Origin: Amaranthus tricolor
Taxonomy: Eukaryota; Streptophyta; Magnoliopsida; Caryophyllales; Amaranthaceae
Length of the DNA: 64,000 nt
NCBI RefSeq assembly: GCF_026212465.1
Contig: NC_080051.1
Location: 2,629,001-2,693,000, forward strand
Direction: 5' to 3'
Positions 14,390 to 28,883 of the stretch are shown here, piece after piece. Both the position numbers and the translations under genes were made by a program. The stretch's first letter is position 1. Every line of letters begins with the position of its first letter. The notes beneath the pieces are model-generated. The model worked only from the letters and a program-made list of their open reading frames with translations, made no database searches and was not told the origin of the DNA.

Positions 14390-16880
14390 AATGAACAAGG
14401 ATCAATGATCAATGAAGAATGAACGATGAAGAATGAACAAGGATCAATGATCAATGAAGAATGAACAAGGTTCAATGATCAATGAAGAATGAACGATGAA
14501 GAATGAACAAGGATCAATGATCAATGAATAATGAACGATGAAGAATGAACAAGGATCAATGGTCAATGACGAATGAACGATGAAGAATGAACAAGGATCA
14601 ATGATCAAAGAAGAATGAACGATGAAGAATGAACAAGGATCAATGATCAATGAAGAATGAACGATGAAGAATGAACAAGGATCAATGGTCAATGACGAAT
14701 GAAAGATGAAGAATGAACAAGGATCATTGATCAATGAAGAATGAACGATTAAGAATGAACAAGGATCAATGATCAACGAAGAATGAACGATGAAGAATGA
14801 ACAAGGATCAATGATCAATGAAGAATGAACAAGGATCAATGATCAATAAAGAATGAACGATGAAGAATGAACAAGGATCAATGATCAATGACGAATGAAC
14901 GATGAAGAATGAACAAAGATCAATGATCAATGAAGAATGAACGATGAAGAATGAACAAGGATCAATGATCAATGAAGAATGAACGATGAAGAATGAACAA
15001 GCATCAATGATCAATGAAGATAGAACGATGAAGAATGAACTAGGATCAATGATCAATGAAGAATTAACGATGAAGAATGAACAAGGATCAATGGTCAATG
15101 ACGAATGAACGATGAAGAATGAACAAGGATCAATGATCAATGAAGAATGAACGATTAAGAATGAACAAGGATCAATGATCAATGAAGAATGAACGATGAA
15201 GAATGAACAAGGATCAATGATTAATGAAAAATGAACGATGAAGAATGAACAAGGATTAATGGTCAATGACGAATGAACGATGAAGAATGAACAAGGATCA
15301 ATGATCAAGGAAGAATGAACGATGAAGAATGAACAAGGATCAATGGTCAATGACGAATGAACGATGAAGAATGAACAAGGATCTTTGATCATTGAAGAAT
15401 GAACGATTAAGAATGAACAAGGATCAATGATCAATGAAGAATGAACGATGAAGAATGAACAAGGATCAATGATCAATGAAGAATGAACGATGAAGAATGA
15501 ACAAGGATAAATGGTCAATGACGAATGAACGATGAAGAATGAACAAGGATCAATGATCAATGAAGAATGAACGATTAAGAATGAACAAGGATCAATGATC
15601 AATGAAGAATGAACAAGGATCAATGATCGATGAAGAATGAACGATGAAGAATGAATGAGGATCAATGATCAATGAAGAATGAACAAGGATCAATGGTCAA
15701 TGACGAATGAACGATGAAAAATGAACAAGGATCAATGATCAAAGAAGAATGAACGATGAAGAATGAACAAGGATCAATGATCAATGAAGAATGAACGATG
15801 AAGAATGAACAAGGATCCATGGTCAATGACGAATGAACGTTGAAGAATGAACAAGGATCATTGATCAATGAAGAATGAACGATTAAGAATGAACAAGGAT
15901 CAATGATCAATGAAGAATGAACGATGAAGAATGAAAAAGGATCAATGTTCAATGAAGAATGAACGTTGAAGAATGAACAAGCATCAATGATCAATGAAGA
16001 ATGAACGATGAAGAATGAACAAGGATCAATGATCAATGACGAATGAACGATGAAGAATGAACAAGGATTAATGGTCAATGACGAATGAACGATGAAGAAT
16101 GAACAAGGATCAATGATCAACGAAGAATGAACGATGTAGAATGAACAAGGATCAATGGTCAATGACGAATGAACGATGAAGAATGAACAAGGATCTTTGA
16201 TCAATGAAGAATGAACGATTAAGAATGAACAAGGATCAATGATCAATGAAGAATGAACGATGAAGAATGAACAAGGATCAATGATCAATGAAGAATGAAC
16301 GATGAAGAATGAACAAGGATCAATGGTCAATGACGAATAAACGATGAAGAATGAACAAAGATCAATGATCAAAGAAGAATGAACGATGAAAAATGAACAA
16401 GGATCAATGATCAATGAAGAATGAACGATAAAAAATGAACAAGGATTAATGGTCAATGACGAATGAACGATGAAGAATGAACAAGGATCAATGATCAATG
16501 ACGAATGAACGATTAAGAATGAACAAGGATCAATGATCAATGAAGAATGAACGATGAAGAATGAGCAAGGATTAATGGTCAATGACGAATGAACGATGAA
16601 GAATGAACAAGCACCAATGATCAATGAAGAATGAACGATGAAGAATGAACAAGGATCAATGATCAATGAAGAATGAACGATGAAGAATGAACAAGGATCA
16701 ATGATCAATGAAGAATGAACGATGAAGAATGAAAAAGGATCAATGTTCAATGAAGAATGAACGATGAAGAATGAACAAGGATCAATGATCAATGAAGAAT
16801 GAACCATAAAGAATGAACAAGGATAAATGATCAATGAAGAATGAACGATGAAGAATGAACAAGGATCAATGATCAATGAA
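14390..16880. repeat. Third copy of the 1.6-kb block, offset 4,256 bp
   Basis: This segment matches 10134-12624 at an offset of 4,256 bp (14 x 304), with a few single-base differences: GATCAACGAAG near 14777, AAGGATTAATGG near 16069 where 11813 has AAGGATCAATGG, and GAATGAACG near 16252 where the older copy has GAATTAACG. It thus carries slightly more divergence than the 1,596-bp pair and is probably an older duplicate. It ends close to the disordered junction. Confidence 0.8.
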
Positions 16881-17192
16881 GAATGAACAAGGATCAATGA
16901 TCAATGAAGAATGAACGATGAAGAATGAACAAGGATCAATGATCAATGAAGAATGAACGATGAAGAATGAACAAGGATCAATGGTCAATGACGAATGAAC
17001 GATGAAGAATGAACAAGGATCAATGATCAAAGAAGAATGAACGATGAAAAATGAACAAGGATCAATGATCAATGAAGAATGAACGATAAAAAATGAACAA
17101 GGATTAATGGTCAATGACGAATGAACGATGAAGAATGAACAACGATCAATGATCAATGACGAATGAACGATGAAGAATGAACAAGGATCAAT

Positions 17193-17204
17193 GATCATAC
17201 GAAT
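17193..17204. repeat. 12-bp monomer (2-bp deletion)
   Basis: GATCATACGAAT stands where GATCAATGACGAAT is expected, a net loss of 2 bp. It is one of few departures from multiples of 7 in the window, and I saw it once only. It shifts the reading register of the - strand open frame. Confidence 0.85.
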
Positions 17205-17778
17205 GAACAATGAAGAATGAACAAGGATCAATGATCAATGACGAATGAACGATGAAGAATGAACAAGGATCAATGATCAATGAAGAATGAACGATGAAGA
17301 ATGAACAAGGATCAATGATCAATGAAGAATGAACGATGAAGAATGAACAAGGATTAATGGTCAATGACAAATGAACGATGAAGAATGAACAAGGATCAAT
17401 GATCAATGAAGAATGAACGATGAAGAATGAACAAGGAGTAATGGTCAATGACGAATGAAAGATGAAGAATGAACAAGGATCAATGATCAATGACGAATGA
17501 ACGATGAAGAATGAACAAGGATCAATGATCAATGAAGAATGAACGATGAAGAATGAACAAGAATCAATGATCAATGAAGAATGAACGATGAAGAATGAAC
17601 TAGGATTAATGGTCAATGACGAATGAACGATGAAGAATGAACAAGGATCAATGCTCAATGAAGAATGAACGATGAAGAATGAACAAGGATCAATGATCAA
17701 TGAAGAATGAACGATGAAGAATGAGCAAGGATTAATGGTCAATGACGAATGAACGATGAAGAATGAATAAGGATCAAT

Positions 17779-17785
17779 GAAGAAA
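17779..17785. repeat. Unit lacking one heptamer
   Basis: GAACAAGGATCAAT-type sequence is followed directly by GAAGAAA and then GTACGATGAAGAAT, so the GATCAAT half of the B 14-mer is missing and the unit is 35 bp. This shows that single heptamers can be lost. Confidence 0.8.
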
Positions 17786-17841
17786 GTACGATGAAGAATG
17801 AACAAGGATTAATGGTCAATGACGAATGAACGATGAAGAAT

Positions 17842-17869
17842 GAACAAAGATCAATGAACGATGAAGAAT
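17842..17869. repeat. Rare A-C dimer (28 bp)
   Basis: GAACAAAGATCAAT is followed directly by GAACGATGAAGAAT, so here the B 14-mer is missing. Nearly all other 28-bp units lack C instead, so this dimer arose by a different exchange register. Confidence 0.85.
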
Positions 17870-18471
17870 GAACAAGGATTAATGGTCAAAGAAGAATGAA
17901 CGATGAAGAATGAACAAGGATCAATGATCAATGAAGAATTAAAGATGAAGAATGAACAAGGATCAATGCTGAATATCGAATGAACGATGAAGAATGAACA
18001 AGGATCAATGATCAATGAAGAATCAACGATGAAGAATGAACAAGGATCAATTATCAATGAAGAATGAACGATGAAGAATGAACAAGGAGTAATGGTCAAT
18101 GACGAATGAAAGATGAAGAATGAACAAGGATCAATGATCAATGACGAATGAACGATGAAGAATGAACAAGGATCAATGATCAATGACGAATGAACGATGA
18201 AGAATGAACAAAGATCAATGATCAATGACGAATGAACGATGAAGAATGAATAAGGATCAATGATCAATGACGAATGAACGATGAAGAATGAACAAGGCTC
18301 AATGATCAATGAAGAATGAACGATGAAGAATGAACAAGGATTAATGGTCAATGACGAATGAACGATGAAGAATAAACAAGGATCAATGATCAATGAAGAA
18401 TGAACAAGGAGTAATGGTCAATGACGAATGAACGATGAAGAATGAACAAGGATCAATGATCAATGAAGAAT

Positions 18472-18488
18472 GAACGATTAAGAAGAAT
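18472..18488. repeat. 17-bp monomer (GAA insertion)
   Basis: GAACGATTAAGAAGAAT is a C 14-mer with one extra GAA. It is the only +3 unit I saw, and may be slippage on the GAAGAA run. Confidence 0.8.
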
Positions 18489-21400
18489 GAACAAGGATCA
18501 ATGATCAATGAAGAATGAACAAGGATCAATGGTCAATGACGAATGAACGATGAAGAATGAACAAGGATCAATGATCAATGAAGAATGAACGATGAAGAAT
18601 GATCAAGGATCAATGGTCAATGACGAATGAACGATGAAGAATGAACAAGGATCAATGATCAATGAAGAATGTACGATGAAGAATGAACAAGGATCAATGA
18701 TCAATGAAGAATGAACGATGAAGAATGAACAAGGATCAATGATTAATGAAGAATGAACGATGAAGAATGAACAAGGATCAATGATTAATGAAAAATGAAC
18801 GATGAAGAATGAACAAGGATTAATGGTCAATGACAAATGAACGATGAAGAATGAACAAGGATCAATGATCAATGAAGAATGAACGATGAAGAATGAACAT
18901 GGATCAATGGTCAATGACGAATGAACGATGAAGAATGAACAAGGATCATTGATCAATGAAGAATGAACGATTAAGAATGAACAAGGATCAATGATCAATT
19001 AAGAATGAACGATGAAGAATGAACAATGATCAATGATCAATGAAGAATGTACGATGAAGAATGAACAAGGATCAATGGTCAATGACGAATGAACAATGAA
19101 AAATGAACAAGGATCAATGATCAAAGAAGAATGAACGATGAAGAATGAACAAGGATCAATGATTTATGAAGAATGAACAATGAAGAATGAACAAGGATCA
19201 ATGGTCAATGACGAATGAACGATGATGAATGAACAAGGATCATTGATCAATGAAGAATGAACGATGAAGAATGAACAAGGATCAATGATCAATGAAGAAT
19301 GAACGATGAAGAATGAACAAGGATCAATGATCAATGAAGAATGAACAAGGATCAATGATCAATAAAGAATGAACGATGAAGAATGAACAAGGATCAATGC
19401 TCAATCACGAATGAACGATGAAGAATGAACAAAGATCAATGATCAATGAAGAATGAACGATGAAGAATGAACAAGGATCAATGATCAATGAAGAATGAAC
19501 GATGAAGAATGAACAAGCATCAATGATCAATGAAGATAGAACGATGAAGAATGAACAAGGATCAATGATCAATGACGAATGAACGATGAAGAAAGAACAA
19601 GGATCAATGATCAATGAAGAATGAACGATGAAGAATGAACAAGGATTAATGGTCAATGACGAATGAACGATGAAGAATGAACAAGGATCAATGATCAATG
19701 ACGAATGAACGATGAAGAATGAACAAGGATCAATGATCAATGAAGAATGAACGATGAAGAATGAACGATGAAGAATGAACAAGCATCAATGATCAATGAA
19801 GAATGAACGATGAAGAATGAACAAGGATCAATGATCAATGAAGAATGAACGATGAAGAATGAACAAGGATCAATGATTAATGAAAAATGAACGATGAAGA
19901 ATGAACAAGGATTAATGGTCAATCACAAATGAACGATGAAGAATGAACAAGGATCAATGATCAATGAAGAATGAACGATGAAGAATGAACATGGATTAAT
20001 GGTCAATGACGAATGAACGATGAAGAATGAACAAGGATCATTGATCAATGAAGAATGAACGATTAAGAATGAACAAGGATCAATGATCAATTAAGAATGA
20101 ACGATGAAGAATGAACAAGGAGCAATTATCAATGAAGAATGAACGATGAAGAATGAACAAGGATCAATGGTCAATGACGAATGAACGTTGAAGAATGAAC
20201 AAGGATCAATGATCAAAGAAGAATGAACGATGAAGAATGAACAAGGATCAATGATTTATGAAGAATGAACAATGAAGAATGAACAAGGATCAATGGTCAA
20301 TGACGAATGAACGATGAAGAATGAACAAGGATCATTGATCAATGAAGAATGAACGATGAAGAATGAACAAGGATCAATGATCAATGAAGAATGAACGATG
20401 AAGAATGAACAAGGATCAATGATCAATGAAGAATGAACAAGGATCAATGATCAATAAAGAATGAACGATGAAGAATGAACAAGGATCAATGCTCAATGAC
20501 GAATGAACGATGAAGAATGAACAAAGATCAATGATCAATGAAGAATGAACGATGAAGAATGAACAAGTATCAATGATCAATGAAGAATGAACGATGTAGA
20601 ATGAACAAGCATCAATGATCAATGAAGATAGAACGATGAAGAATGAACAAGGATCAATGATCAATGACGAATGAACGATGAAGAAAGAACAAGGATCAAT
20701 GATCAATGAAGAATGAACGATGAAGAATGAACAAGGATTAATGGTCAATGACGAATGAACGATGAAGAATGAACAAGGATCAATGATCAATGAAGAATGT
20801 ACGATGAAGAATGAACAAGGATCAATGATCAATGAAGAATGAACGATGAAGAATGAACAAGGATCAATGATCAATGAAGAATGAACGATGAAGAATGAAC
20901 AAGGATCAATGATTAATGAAAAATGAACGATGAAGAATCAACAAGGATTAATGGTCAATGACAAATGAACGATGAAGAATGAACAAGGATCAATGATAAT
21001 TGAAGAATGAACGATGAAGAATGAACATGGATCAATGGTCAATGACGAATGAACGATGAAGAATGAACAAGGATCATTGATCAATGAAGAATGAACGATT
21101 AAGAATGAACAAGGATCAATGATCAATTAAGAATGAACGATGAAGAATGAACAATGATCAATGATCAATGAAGAATTAACGATGAAGAATGAACAAGGAT
21201 CAATGGTCAATGACGAATGAACGATGAAAAATGAACAAGGATCAATGATCAAAGAAGAATGAACGATGAAGAATGAACAAGGATCAATGATTTATGAAGA
21301 ATGAACAATGAAGAATGAACAAGGATCAATGGTCAATGACGAATGAACGATGAAGAATGAACAAGGATCATTGATCAATGAAGAATGAACGATGAAGAAT

Positions 21401-22571
21401 GAACAAGGATCAATGATCAATGAAGAATGAACGATGAAGAATGAACAAGGATCAATGATCAATGAAGAATGAACAAGGATCAATGATCAATAAAGAATGA
21501 ACGATGAAGAATGAACAAGGATCAATGCTCAACGACGAATGAACGATGAAGAATGAACAAAGATCAATGATCAATGAAGAATGAACGATGAAGAATGAAC
21601 AAGGATCAATGATCAATGAAGAATGAACGATGAAGAATGAACAAGCATCAATGATCAATGAAGATAGAACGATGAAGAATGAACAAGGATCAATGATCAA
21701 TGACGAATGAACGATGAAGAAAGAACAAGGATCAATGATCAATGAAGAATGAACGATGAAGAATGAACAAGGATTAATGGTCAATGACGAATGAACGATG
21801 AAGAATGAACAAGGATCAATGATCAATGACGAATGAACGATGAAGAATGAACAAGGATCAATGATCAATGAAGAATGAACGATGAAGAATGAACAAGAAT
21901 TAATGGTCAATGACGAATGAACGATGAAGAATGAACAAGCATCAATGATCAATGAAGAATGAACGATGAAGAATGAACAAGGATCAATGATCAATGAAGA
22001 ATGAACGATGAAGAATGAACAAGGATCAATGATTAATGAAAAATGAACGATGAAGAATGAACAAGGATTAATGGTCAATGACAAATGAACGATGAAGAAT
22101 GAACAAGGATCAATGATCAATGAAGAATGAACGATGAAGAATGAACATGGATTAATGGTCAATGACGAATGAACGATGAAGAATGAACAAGGATCATTGA
22201 TCAATGAAGAATGAACGATTAAGAATGAACAAGGATCAATGATCAATTAAGAATGAACGATGAAGAATGAACAAGGAGCAATGATCAATGAAGAATGAAC
22301 GATGAAGAATGAACAAGGATCAATGGTCAATGACGAATGAACGATGAAGAATGAACAAGGATCAATGATCAAAGAAGAATGACCGATGAAGAATGAACAA
22401 GGATCAATGATTTATGAAGAATGAACAATGAAGAATGAACAAGGATCAATGGTCAATGACGAATGAACGATGAAGAATGAACAAGGATCATTGATCAATG
22501 AAGAATGAACGATGAAGAATGAACAAGGATCAATGATCAATGAAGAATGAACGATGAAGAATGAACAAGGA

Positions 22572-23313
22572 TCAATGATCAATGAAGAATGAACAAGGAT
22601 CAATGATCAATAAAGAATGAACGATGAAGAATGAACAAGGATCAATGCTCAATGACGAATGAACGATGAAGAATGAACAAAGATCAATGATCAATGAAGA
22701 ATGAACGATGAAGAATGAACAAGTATCAATGATCAATGAAGAATGAACGATGTAGAATGAACAAGCATCAATGATCAATGAAGATAGAACGATGAAGAAT
22801 GAACAAGGATCAATGATCAATGACGAATGAACGATGAAGAAAGAACAAGGATCAATGATCAATGAAGAATGAACGATGAAGAATGAACAAGGATTAATGG
22901 TCAATGACGAATGAACGATGAAGAATGAACAAGGATCAATGATCAATGAAGAATGTACGATGAAGAATGAACAAGGATCAATGATCAATGAAGAATGAAC
23001 GATGAAGAATGAACAAGGATCAATGATCAATGAAGAATGAACGATGAAGAATGAACAAGGATCAATGATTAATGAAAAATGAACGATGAAGAATGAACAA
23101 GGATTAATGGTCAATGACAAATGAACGATGAAGAATGAACAAGGATCAATGATAATTGAAGAATGAACGATGAAGAATGAACATGGATCAATGGTCAATG
23201 ACGAATGAACGATGAAGAATGAACAAGGATCATTGATCAATGAAGAATGAACGATGAAGAATGAACAAGGATCAATGATCAATGAAGAATGAACGATGAA
23301 GAATGAACAAGGA
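22572..23313. repeat. 742-bp tandem duplication, copy 1
   Basis: Matches the following segment with an offset of 742 bp (14 x 53), including the AAGTATCAATG, GTAGAATG, GATA-marked and GAATGTACG variants in the same order. It interrupts the regular 1,036/1,120 alternation. Boundaries are approximate because flanking units are alike. Confidence 0.78.
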
Positions 23314-24055
23314 TCAATGATCAATGAAGAATGAACAAGGATCAATGATCAATAAAGAATGAACGATGAAGAATGAACAAGGATCAATGCTCAATGACGA
23401 ATGAACGATGAAGAATGAACAAAGATCAATGATCAATGAAGAATGAACGATGAAGAATGAACAAGTATCAATGATCAATGAAGAATGAACGATGTAGAAT
23501 GAACAAGCATCAATGATCAATGAAGATAGAACGATGAAGAATGAACAAGGATCAATGATCAATGACGAATGAACGATGAAGAAAGAACAAGGATCAATGA
23601 TCAATGAAGAATGAACGATGAAGAATGAACAAGGATTAATGGTCAATGACGAATGAACGATGAAGAATGAACAAGGATCAATGATCAATGAAGAATGTAC
23701 GATGAAGAATGAACAAGGATCAATGATCAATGAAGAATGAACGATGAAGAATGAACAAGGATCAATGATCAATGAAGAATGAACGATGAAGAATGAACAA
23801 GGATCAATGATTAATGAAAAATGAACGATGAAGAATGAACAAGGATTAATGGTCAATGACAAATGAACGATGAAGAATGAACAAGGATCAATGATAATTG
23901 AAGAATGAACGATGAAGAATGAACATGGATCAATGGTCAATGACGAATGAACGATGAAGAATGAACAAGGATCATTGATCAATGAAGAATGAACGATTAA
24001 GAATGAACAAGGATCAATGATCAATTAAGAATGAACGATGAAGAATGAACAATGA
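23314..24055. repeat. 742-bp tandem duplication, copy 2
   Basis: Second copy of the preceding block. Its right end returns to the normal domain B order (GATTAAGAATG, then GATCAATTAAG, then AACAATGATC). That suggests one unequal exchange inside a 1,036-bp block. Confidence 0.78.
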
Positions 24056-26165
24056 TCAATGATCAATGAAGAATTAACGATGAAGAATGAACAAGGATCA
24101 ATGGTCAATGACGAATGAACGATGAAAAATGAACAAGGATCAATGATCAAAGAAGAATGAACGATGAAGAATGAACAAGGATCAATGATTTATGAAGAAT
24201 GAACAATGAAGAATGAACAAGGATCAATGGTCAATGACGAATGAACGATGAAGAATGAACAAGGATCATTGATCAATGAAGAATGAACGATGAAGAATGA
24301 ACAAGGATCAATGATCAATGAAGAATGAACGATGAAGAATGAACAAGGATCAATGATCAATGAAGAATGAACAAGGATCAATGATCAATAAAGAATGAAC
24401 GATGAAGAATGAACAAGGATCAATGCTCAACGACGAATGAACGATGAAGAATGAACAAAGATCAATGATCAATGAAGAATGAACGATGAAGAATGAACAA
24501 GGATCAATGATCAATGAAGAATGAACGATGAAGAATGAACAAGCATCAATGATCAATGAAGATAGAACGATGAAGAATGAACAAGGATCAATGATCAATG
24601 ACGAATGAACGATGAAGAAAGAACAAGGATCAATGATCAATGAAGAATGAACGATGAAGAATGAACAAGGATTAATGGTCAATGACGAATGAACGATGAA
24701 GAATGAACAAGGATCAATGATCAATGACGAATGAACGATGAAGAATGAACAAGGATCAATGATCAATGAAGAATGAACGATGAAGAATGAACAAGAATTA
24801 ATGGTCAATGACGAATGAACGATGAAGAATGAACAAGCATCAATGATCAATGAAGAATGAACGATGAAGAATGAACAAGGATCAATGATCAATGAAGAAT
24901 GAACGATGAAGAATGAACAAGGATCAATGATTAATGAAAAATGAACGATGAAGAATGAACAAGGATTAATGGTCAATGACAAATGAACGATGAAGAATGA
25001 ACAAGGATCAATGATCAATGAAGAATGAACGATGAAGAATGAACATGGATTAATGGTCAATGACGAATGAACGATGAAGAATGAACAAGGATCATTGATC
25101 AATGAAGAATGAACGATTAAGAATGAACAAGGATCAATGATCAATTAAGAATGAACGATGAAGAATGAACAAGGAGCAATGATCAATGAAGAATGAACGA
25201 TGAAGAATGAACAAGGATCAATGGTCAATGACGAATGAACGATGAAGAATGAACAAGGATCAATGATCAAAGAAGAATGACCGATGAAGAATGAACAAGG
25301 ATCAATGATTTATGAAGAATGAACAATGAAGAATGAACAAGGATCAATGGTCAATGACGAATGAACGATGAAGAATGAACAAGGATCATTGATCAATGAA
25401 GAATGAACGATGAAGAATGAACAAGGATCAATGATCAATGAAGAATGAACGATGAAGAATGAACAAGGATCAATGATCAATGAAGAATGAACAAGGATCA
25501 ATGATCAATAAAGAATGAACGATGAAGAATGAACAAGGATCAATGCTCAATGACGAATGAACGATGAAGAATGAACAAAGATCAATGATCAATGAAGAAT
25601 GAACGATGAAGAATGAACAAGTATCAATGATCAATGAAGAATGAACGATGTAGAATGAACAAGCATCAATGATCAATGAAGATAGAACGATGAAGAATGA
25701 ACAAGGATCAATGATCAATGACGAATGAACGATGAAGAAAGAACAAGGATCAATGATCAATGAAGAATGAACGATGAAGAATGAACAAGGATTAATGGTC
25801 AATGACGAATGAACGATGAAGAATGAACAAGGATCAATGATCAATGAAGAATGTACGATGAAGAATGAACAAGGATCAATGATCAATGAAGAATGAACGA
25901 TGAAGAATGAACAAGGATCAATGATCAATGAAGAATGAACGATGAAGAATGAACAAGGATCAATGATTAATGAAAAATGAACGATGAAGAATGAACAAGG
26001 ATTAATGGTCAATGACAAATGAACGATGAAGAATGAACAAGGATCAATGATAATTGAAGAATGAACGATGAAGAATGAACATGGATCAATGGTCAATGAC
26101 GAATGAACGATGAAGAATGAACAAGGATCATTGATCAATGAAGAATGAACGATTAAGAATGAACA

Positions 26166-26166
26166 G
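26166..26166. repeat. Private A-to-G variant (example copy tag)
   Basis: GAACAGGGATC occurs here where the aligned positions of sister blocks have GAACAAGGATC. Similar single-copy changes are at 39889 (AAGTATC for AAGGATC), 45080 (GAATGGACG) and 48135 (GGATCAGTG). They show that the copies are not all identical, which argues against simple collapse or copy-paste of the whole array in assembly. Confidence 0.7.
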
Positions 26167-28876
26167 GGATCAATGATCAATTAAGAATGAACGATGAAGA
26201 ATGAACAATGATCAATGATCAATGAAGAATTAACGATGAAGAATGAACAAGGATCAATGGTCAATGACGAATGAACGATGAAAAATGAACAAGGATCAAT
26301 GATCAAAGAAGAATGAACGATGAAGAATGAACAAGGATCAATGATTTATGAAGAATGAACAATGAAGAATGAACAAGGATCAATGGTCAATGACGAATGA
26401 ACGATGAAGAATGAACAAGGATCATTGATCAATGAAGAATGAACGATGAAGAATGAACAAGGATCAATGATCAATGAAGAATGAACGATGAAGAATGAAC
26501 AAGGATCAATGATCAATGAAGAATGAACAAGGATCAATGATCAATAAAGAATGAACGATGAAGAATGAACAAGGATCAATGCTCAATGACGAATGAACGA
26601 TGAAGAATGAACAAAGATCAATGATCAATGAAGAATGAACGATGAAGAATGAACAAGGATCAATGATCAATGAAGAATGAACGATGAAGAATGAACAAGC
26701 ATCAATGATCAATGAAGATAGAACGATGAAGAATGAACAAGGATCAATGATCAATGACGAATGAACGATGAAGAAAGAACAAGGATCAATGATCAATGAA
26801 GAATGAACGATGAAGAATGAACAAGGATTAATGGTCAATGACGAATGAACGATGAAGAATGAACAAGGATCAATGATCAATGACGAATGAACGATGAAGA
26901 ATGAACAAGGATCAATGATCAATGAAGAATGAACGATGAAGAATGAACAAGGATTAATGGTCAATGACGAATGAACGATGAAGAATGAACAAGCATCAAT
27001 GATCAATGAAGAATGAACGATGAAGAATGAACAAGGATCAATGATCAATGAAGAATGAACGATGAAGAATGAACAAGGATCAATGATTAATGAAAAATGA
27101 ACGATGAAGAATGAATAAGGATTAATGGTCAATGACAAATGAACGATGAAGAATGAACAAGGATCAATGATCAATGAAGAATGAACGATGAAGAATGAAC
27201 ATGGATTAATGGTCAATGACGAATGAACGATGAAGAATGAACAAGGATCATTGATCAATGAAGAATGAACGATTAAGAATGAACAAGGATCAATGATCAA
27301 TTAAGAATGAACGATGAAGAATGAACAAGGAGCAATGATCAATGAAGAATGAACGATGAAGAATGAACAAGGATCAATGGTCAATGACGAATGAACGATG
27401 AAGAATGAACAAGGATCAATGATCAAAGAAGAATGACCGATGAAGAATGAACAAGGATCAATGATTTATGAAGAATGAACAATGAAGAATGAACAAGGAT
27501 CAATGGTCAATGACGAATGAACGATGAAGAATGAACAAGGATCATTGATCAATGAAGAATGAACGATGAAGAATGAACAAGGATCAATGATCAATGAAGA
27601 ATGAACGATGAAGAATGAACAAGGATCAATGATCAATGAAGAATGAACAAGGATCAATGATCAATAAAGAATGAACGATGAAGAATGAACAAGGATCAAT
27701 GCTCAATGACGAATGAACGATGAAGAATGAACAAAGATCAATGATCAATGAAGAATGAACGATGAAGAATGAACAAGTATCAATGATCAATGAAGAATGA
27801 ACGATGTAGAATGAACAAGCATCAATGATCAATGAAGATAGAACGATGAAGAATGAACAAGGATCAATGATCAATGACGAATGAACGATGAAGAAACAAC
27901 AAGGATCAATGATCAATGAAGAATGAACGATGAAGAATGAACAAGGATTAATGGTCAATGACGAATGAACGATGAAGAATGAACAAGGATCAATGATCAA
28001 TGACGAATGAACGATGAAGAATGAACAAGGATCAATGATCAATGAAGAATGAACGATGAAGAATGAACAAGGATTAATGGTCAATGACGAATGAACGATG
28101 AAGAATGAACAAGCATCAATGATCAATGAAGAATGAACGATGAAGAATGAACAAGGATCAATGATCAATGAAGAATGAACGATGAAGAATGAACAAGGAT
28201 CAATGGTCAATGACGAATGAACGATGAAGAATGAACAAGGATCAATGATCAATGAAGAATGAACAAGGATCAACGATTAATGAAAAATGAACGATGAAGA
28301 GTGAACAAGGATTAATGGTCAATGACGAATGAACGATGAAGAATGAACAAGGATCAATGATCAATGAAGAATGAACAATAAAGAATGAACAAAGATCAAT
28401 GATCAATGAAGAATGAACGATGAAGAATGAACAAGGATCAATGGTCAATGACGAATGAACGATGAAGAATGAACAAAGATCAATGATTAATGAAAAATGA
28501 ACGATGAAGAATGAACAAGGATCAATGATCAATGAAGAATGAACAATGAAGAATGAACAAAGATCAATGATCAATGAAGAATGAACAATGAAGAATGAAC
28601 AAGGATCAATAGTCAATGTCGAATGAACGATGAAGAATGAACAAAGATCAATGATCAAAGAAGAATGAACGGTGAAAAATGAACAAGGATCAATGATCAA
28701 TGAAGAATGAACGATAAAGAATGAACAAGGATTAATGGTCAATGACGAAAGTACGATGAAGAATGAACAAGGATCAATGATCAATGAAGAATGAACGATT
28801 ATGAATGAACAAGGATCAATGATCAATGAAGAATGAACGATGAAGAATGAGAAAAGATCAATGATCAATGAAGAAT

Positions 28877-28883
28877 GAAGAAT
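28877..28883. repeat. Lone 7-bp unit GAAGAAT
   Basis: A single heptamer GAAGAAT is inserted between a B 14-mer and the next GAACAAGG. It recurs at 29737, 32711, 33571, 36545, 37405, 39791, 40651, 43233, 44093 and 46143, all at HOR-predicted offsets. It is absent from the equivalent blocks at about 50280, 53920 and 60980. It is direct evidence that the heptamer is a real structural unit. Confidence 0.85.

Larger units (their letters stand above)
1..17192. repeat. Higher-order repeat domain A
   Basis: This stretch shares variants that are rare or absent further right: GAACTAGG after the GATA-marked monomer, GGATCTTTGATC, the run GAATAAACGATAAAG, AAGCACCAAT, and a GGATCCATGG variant. Regular 42-bp units are interrupted by 28-bp A-B dimers (the C 14-mer is missing) near 390, 920, 1540, 2110, 4280, 7250, 7615, 9210, 10200, 10570, 12625, 14460, 14825 and 16880, among others. 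I see no 13-bp GAACAATGAAAAT monomer here, although it is common after 29 kb. The domain is built from nested duplications listed separately. Confidence 0.85.
17193..18610. repeat. Disordered junction between domains A and B
   Basis: Still made of the satellite, but with irregular unit lengths and private variants that do not recur periodically. Features include a 12-bp monomer, a unit lacking one heptamer, a dimer lacking the B 14-mer, a 17-bp monomer, GAATATCGAATG near 17974, AAGGAGTAATGG near 17434, 18087 and 18408, and GATCAAGGATC near 18601. Domain A markers stop before it and domain B markers (GAATGTACG, AACATGGATC, GATTTATG) start after it. Confidence 0.75.
18611..27465. repeat. Higher-order repeat domain B (1,036/1,120 bp blocks)
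   Basis: The GATTTATGAAG variant recurs at 19161, 20253, 21289, 22409, 24187, 25307, 26343 and 27463. Steps are 1,092, 1,036, 1,120, 1,778, 1,120, 1,036 and 1,120 bp. The alternation of 1,036 and 1,120 makes a 2,156-bp super-period. The two block types differ by 84 bp (two 42-bp units) and by linked variants: one has GTATCAATG with a GTAGAATG unit, while the other has AAGAATTAATGG or AAGGAGCAATG. Each block carries one 28-bp dimer. The 1,778 step is 1,036 plus a 742-bp duplication. Confidence 0.85.
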
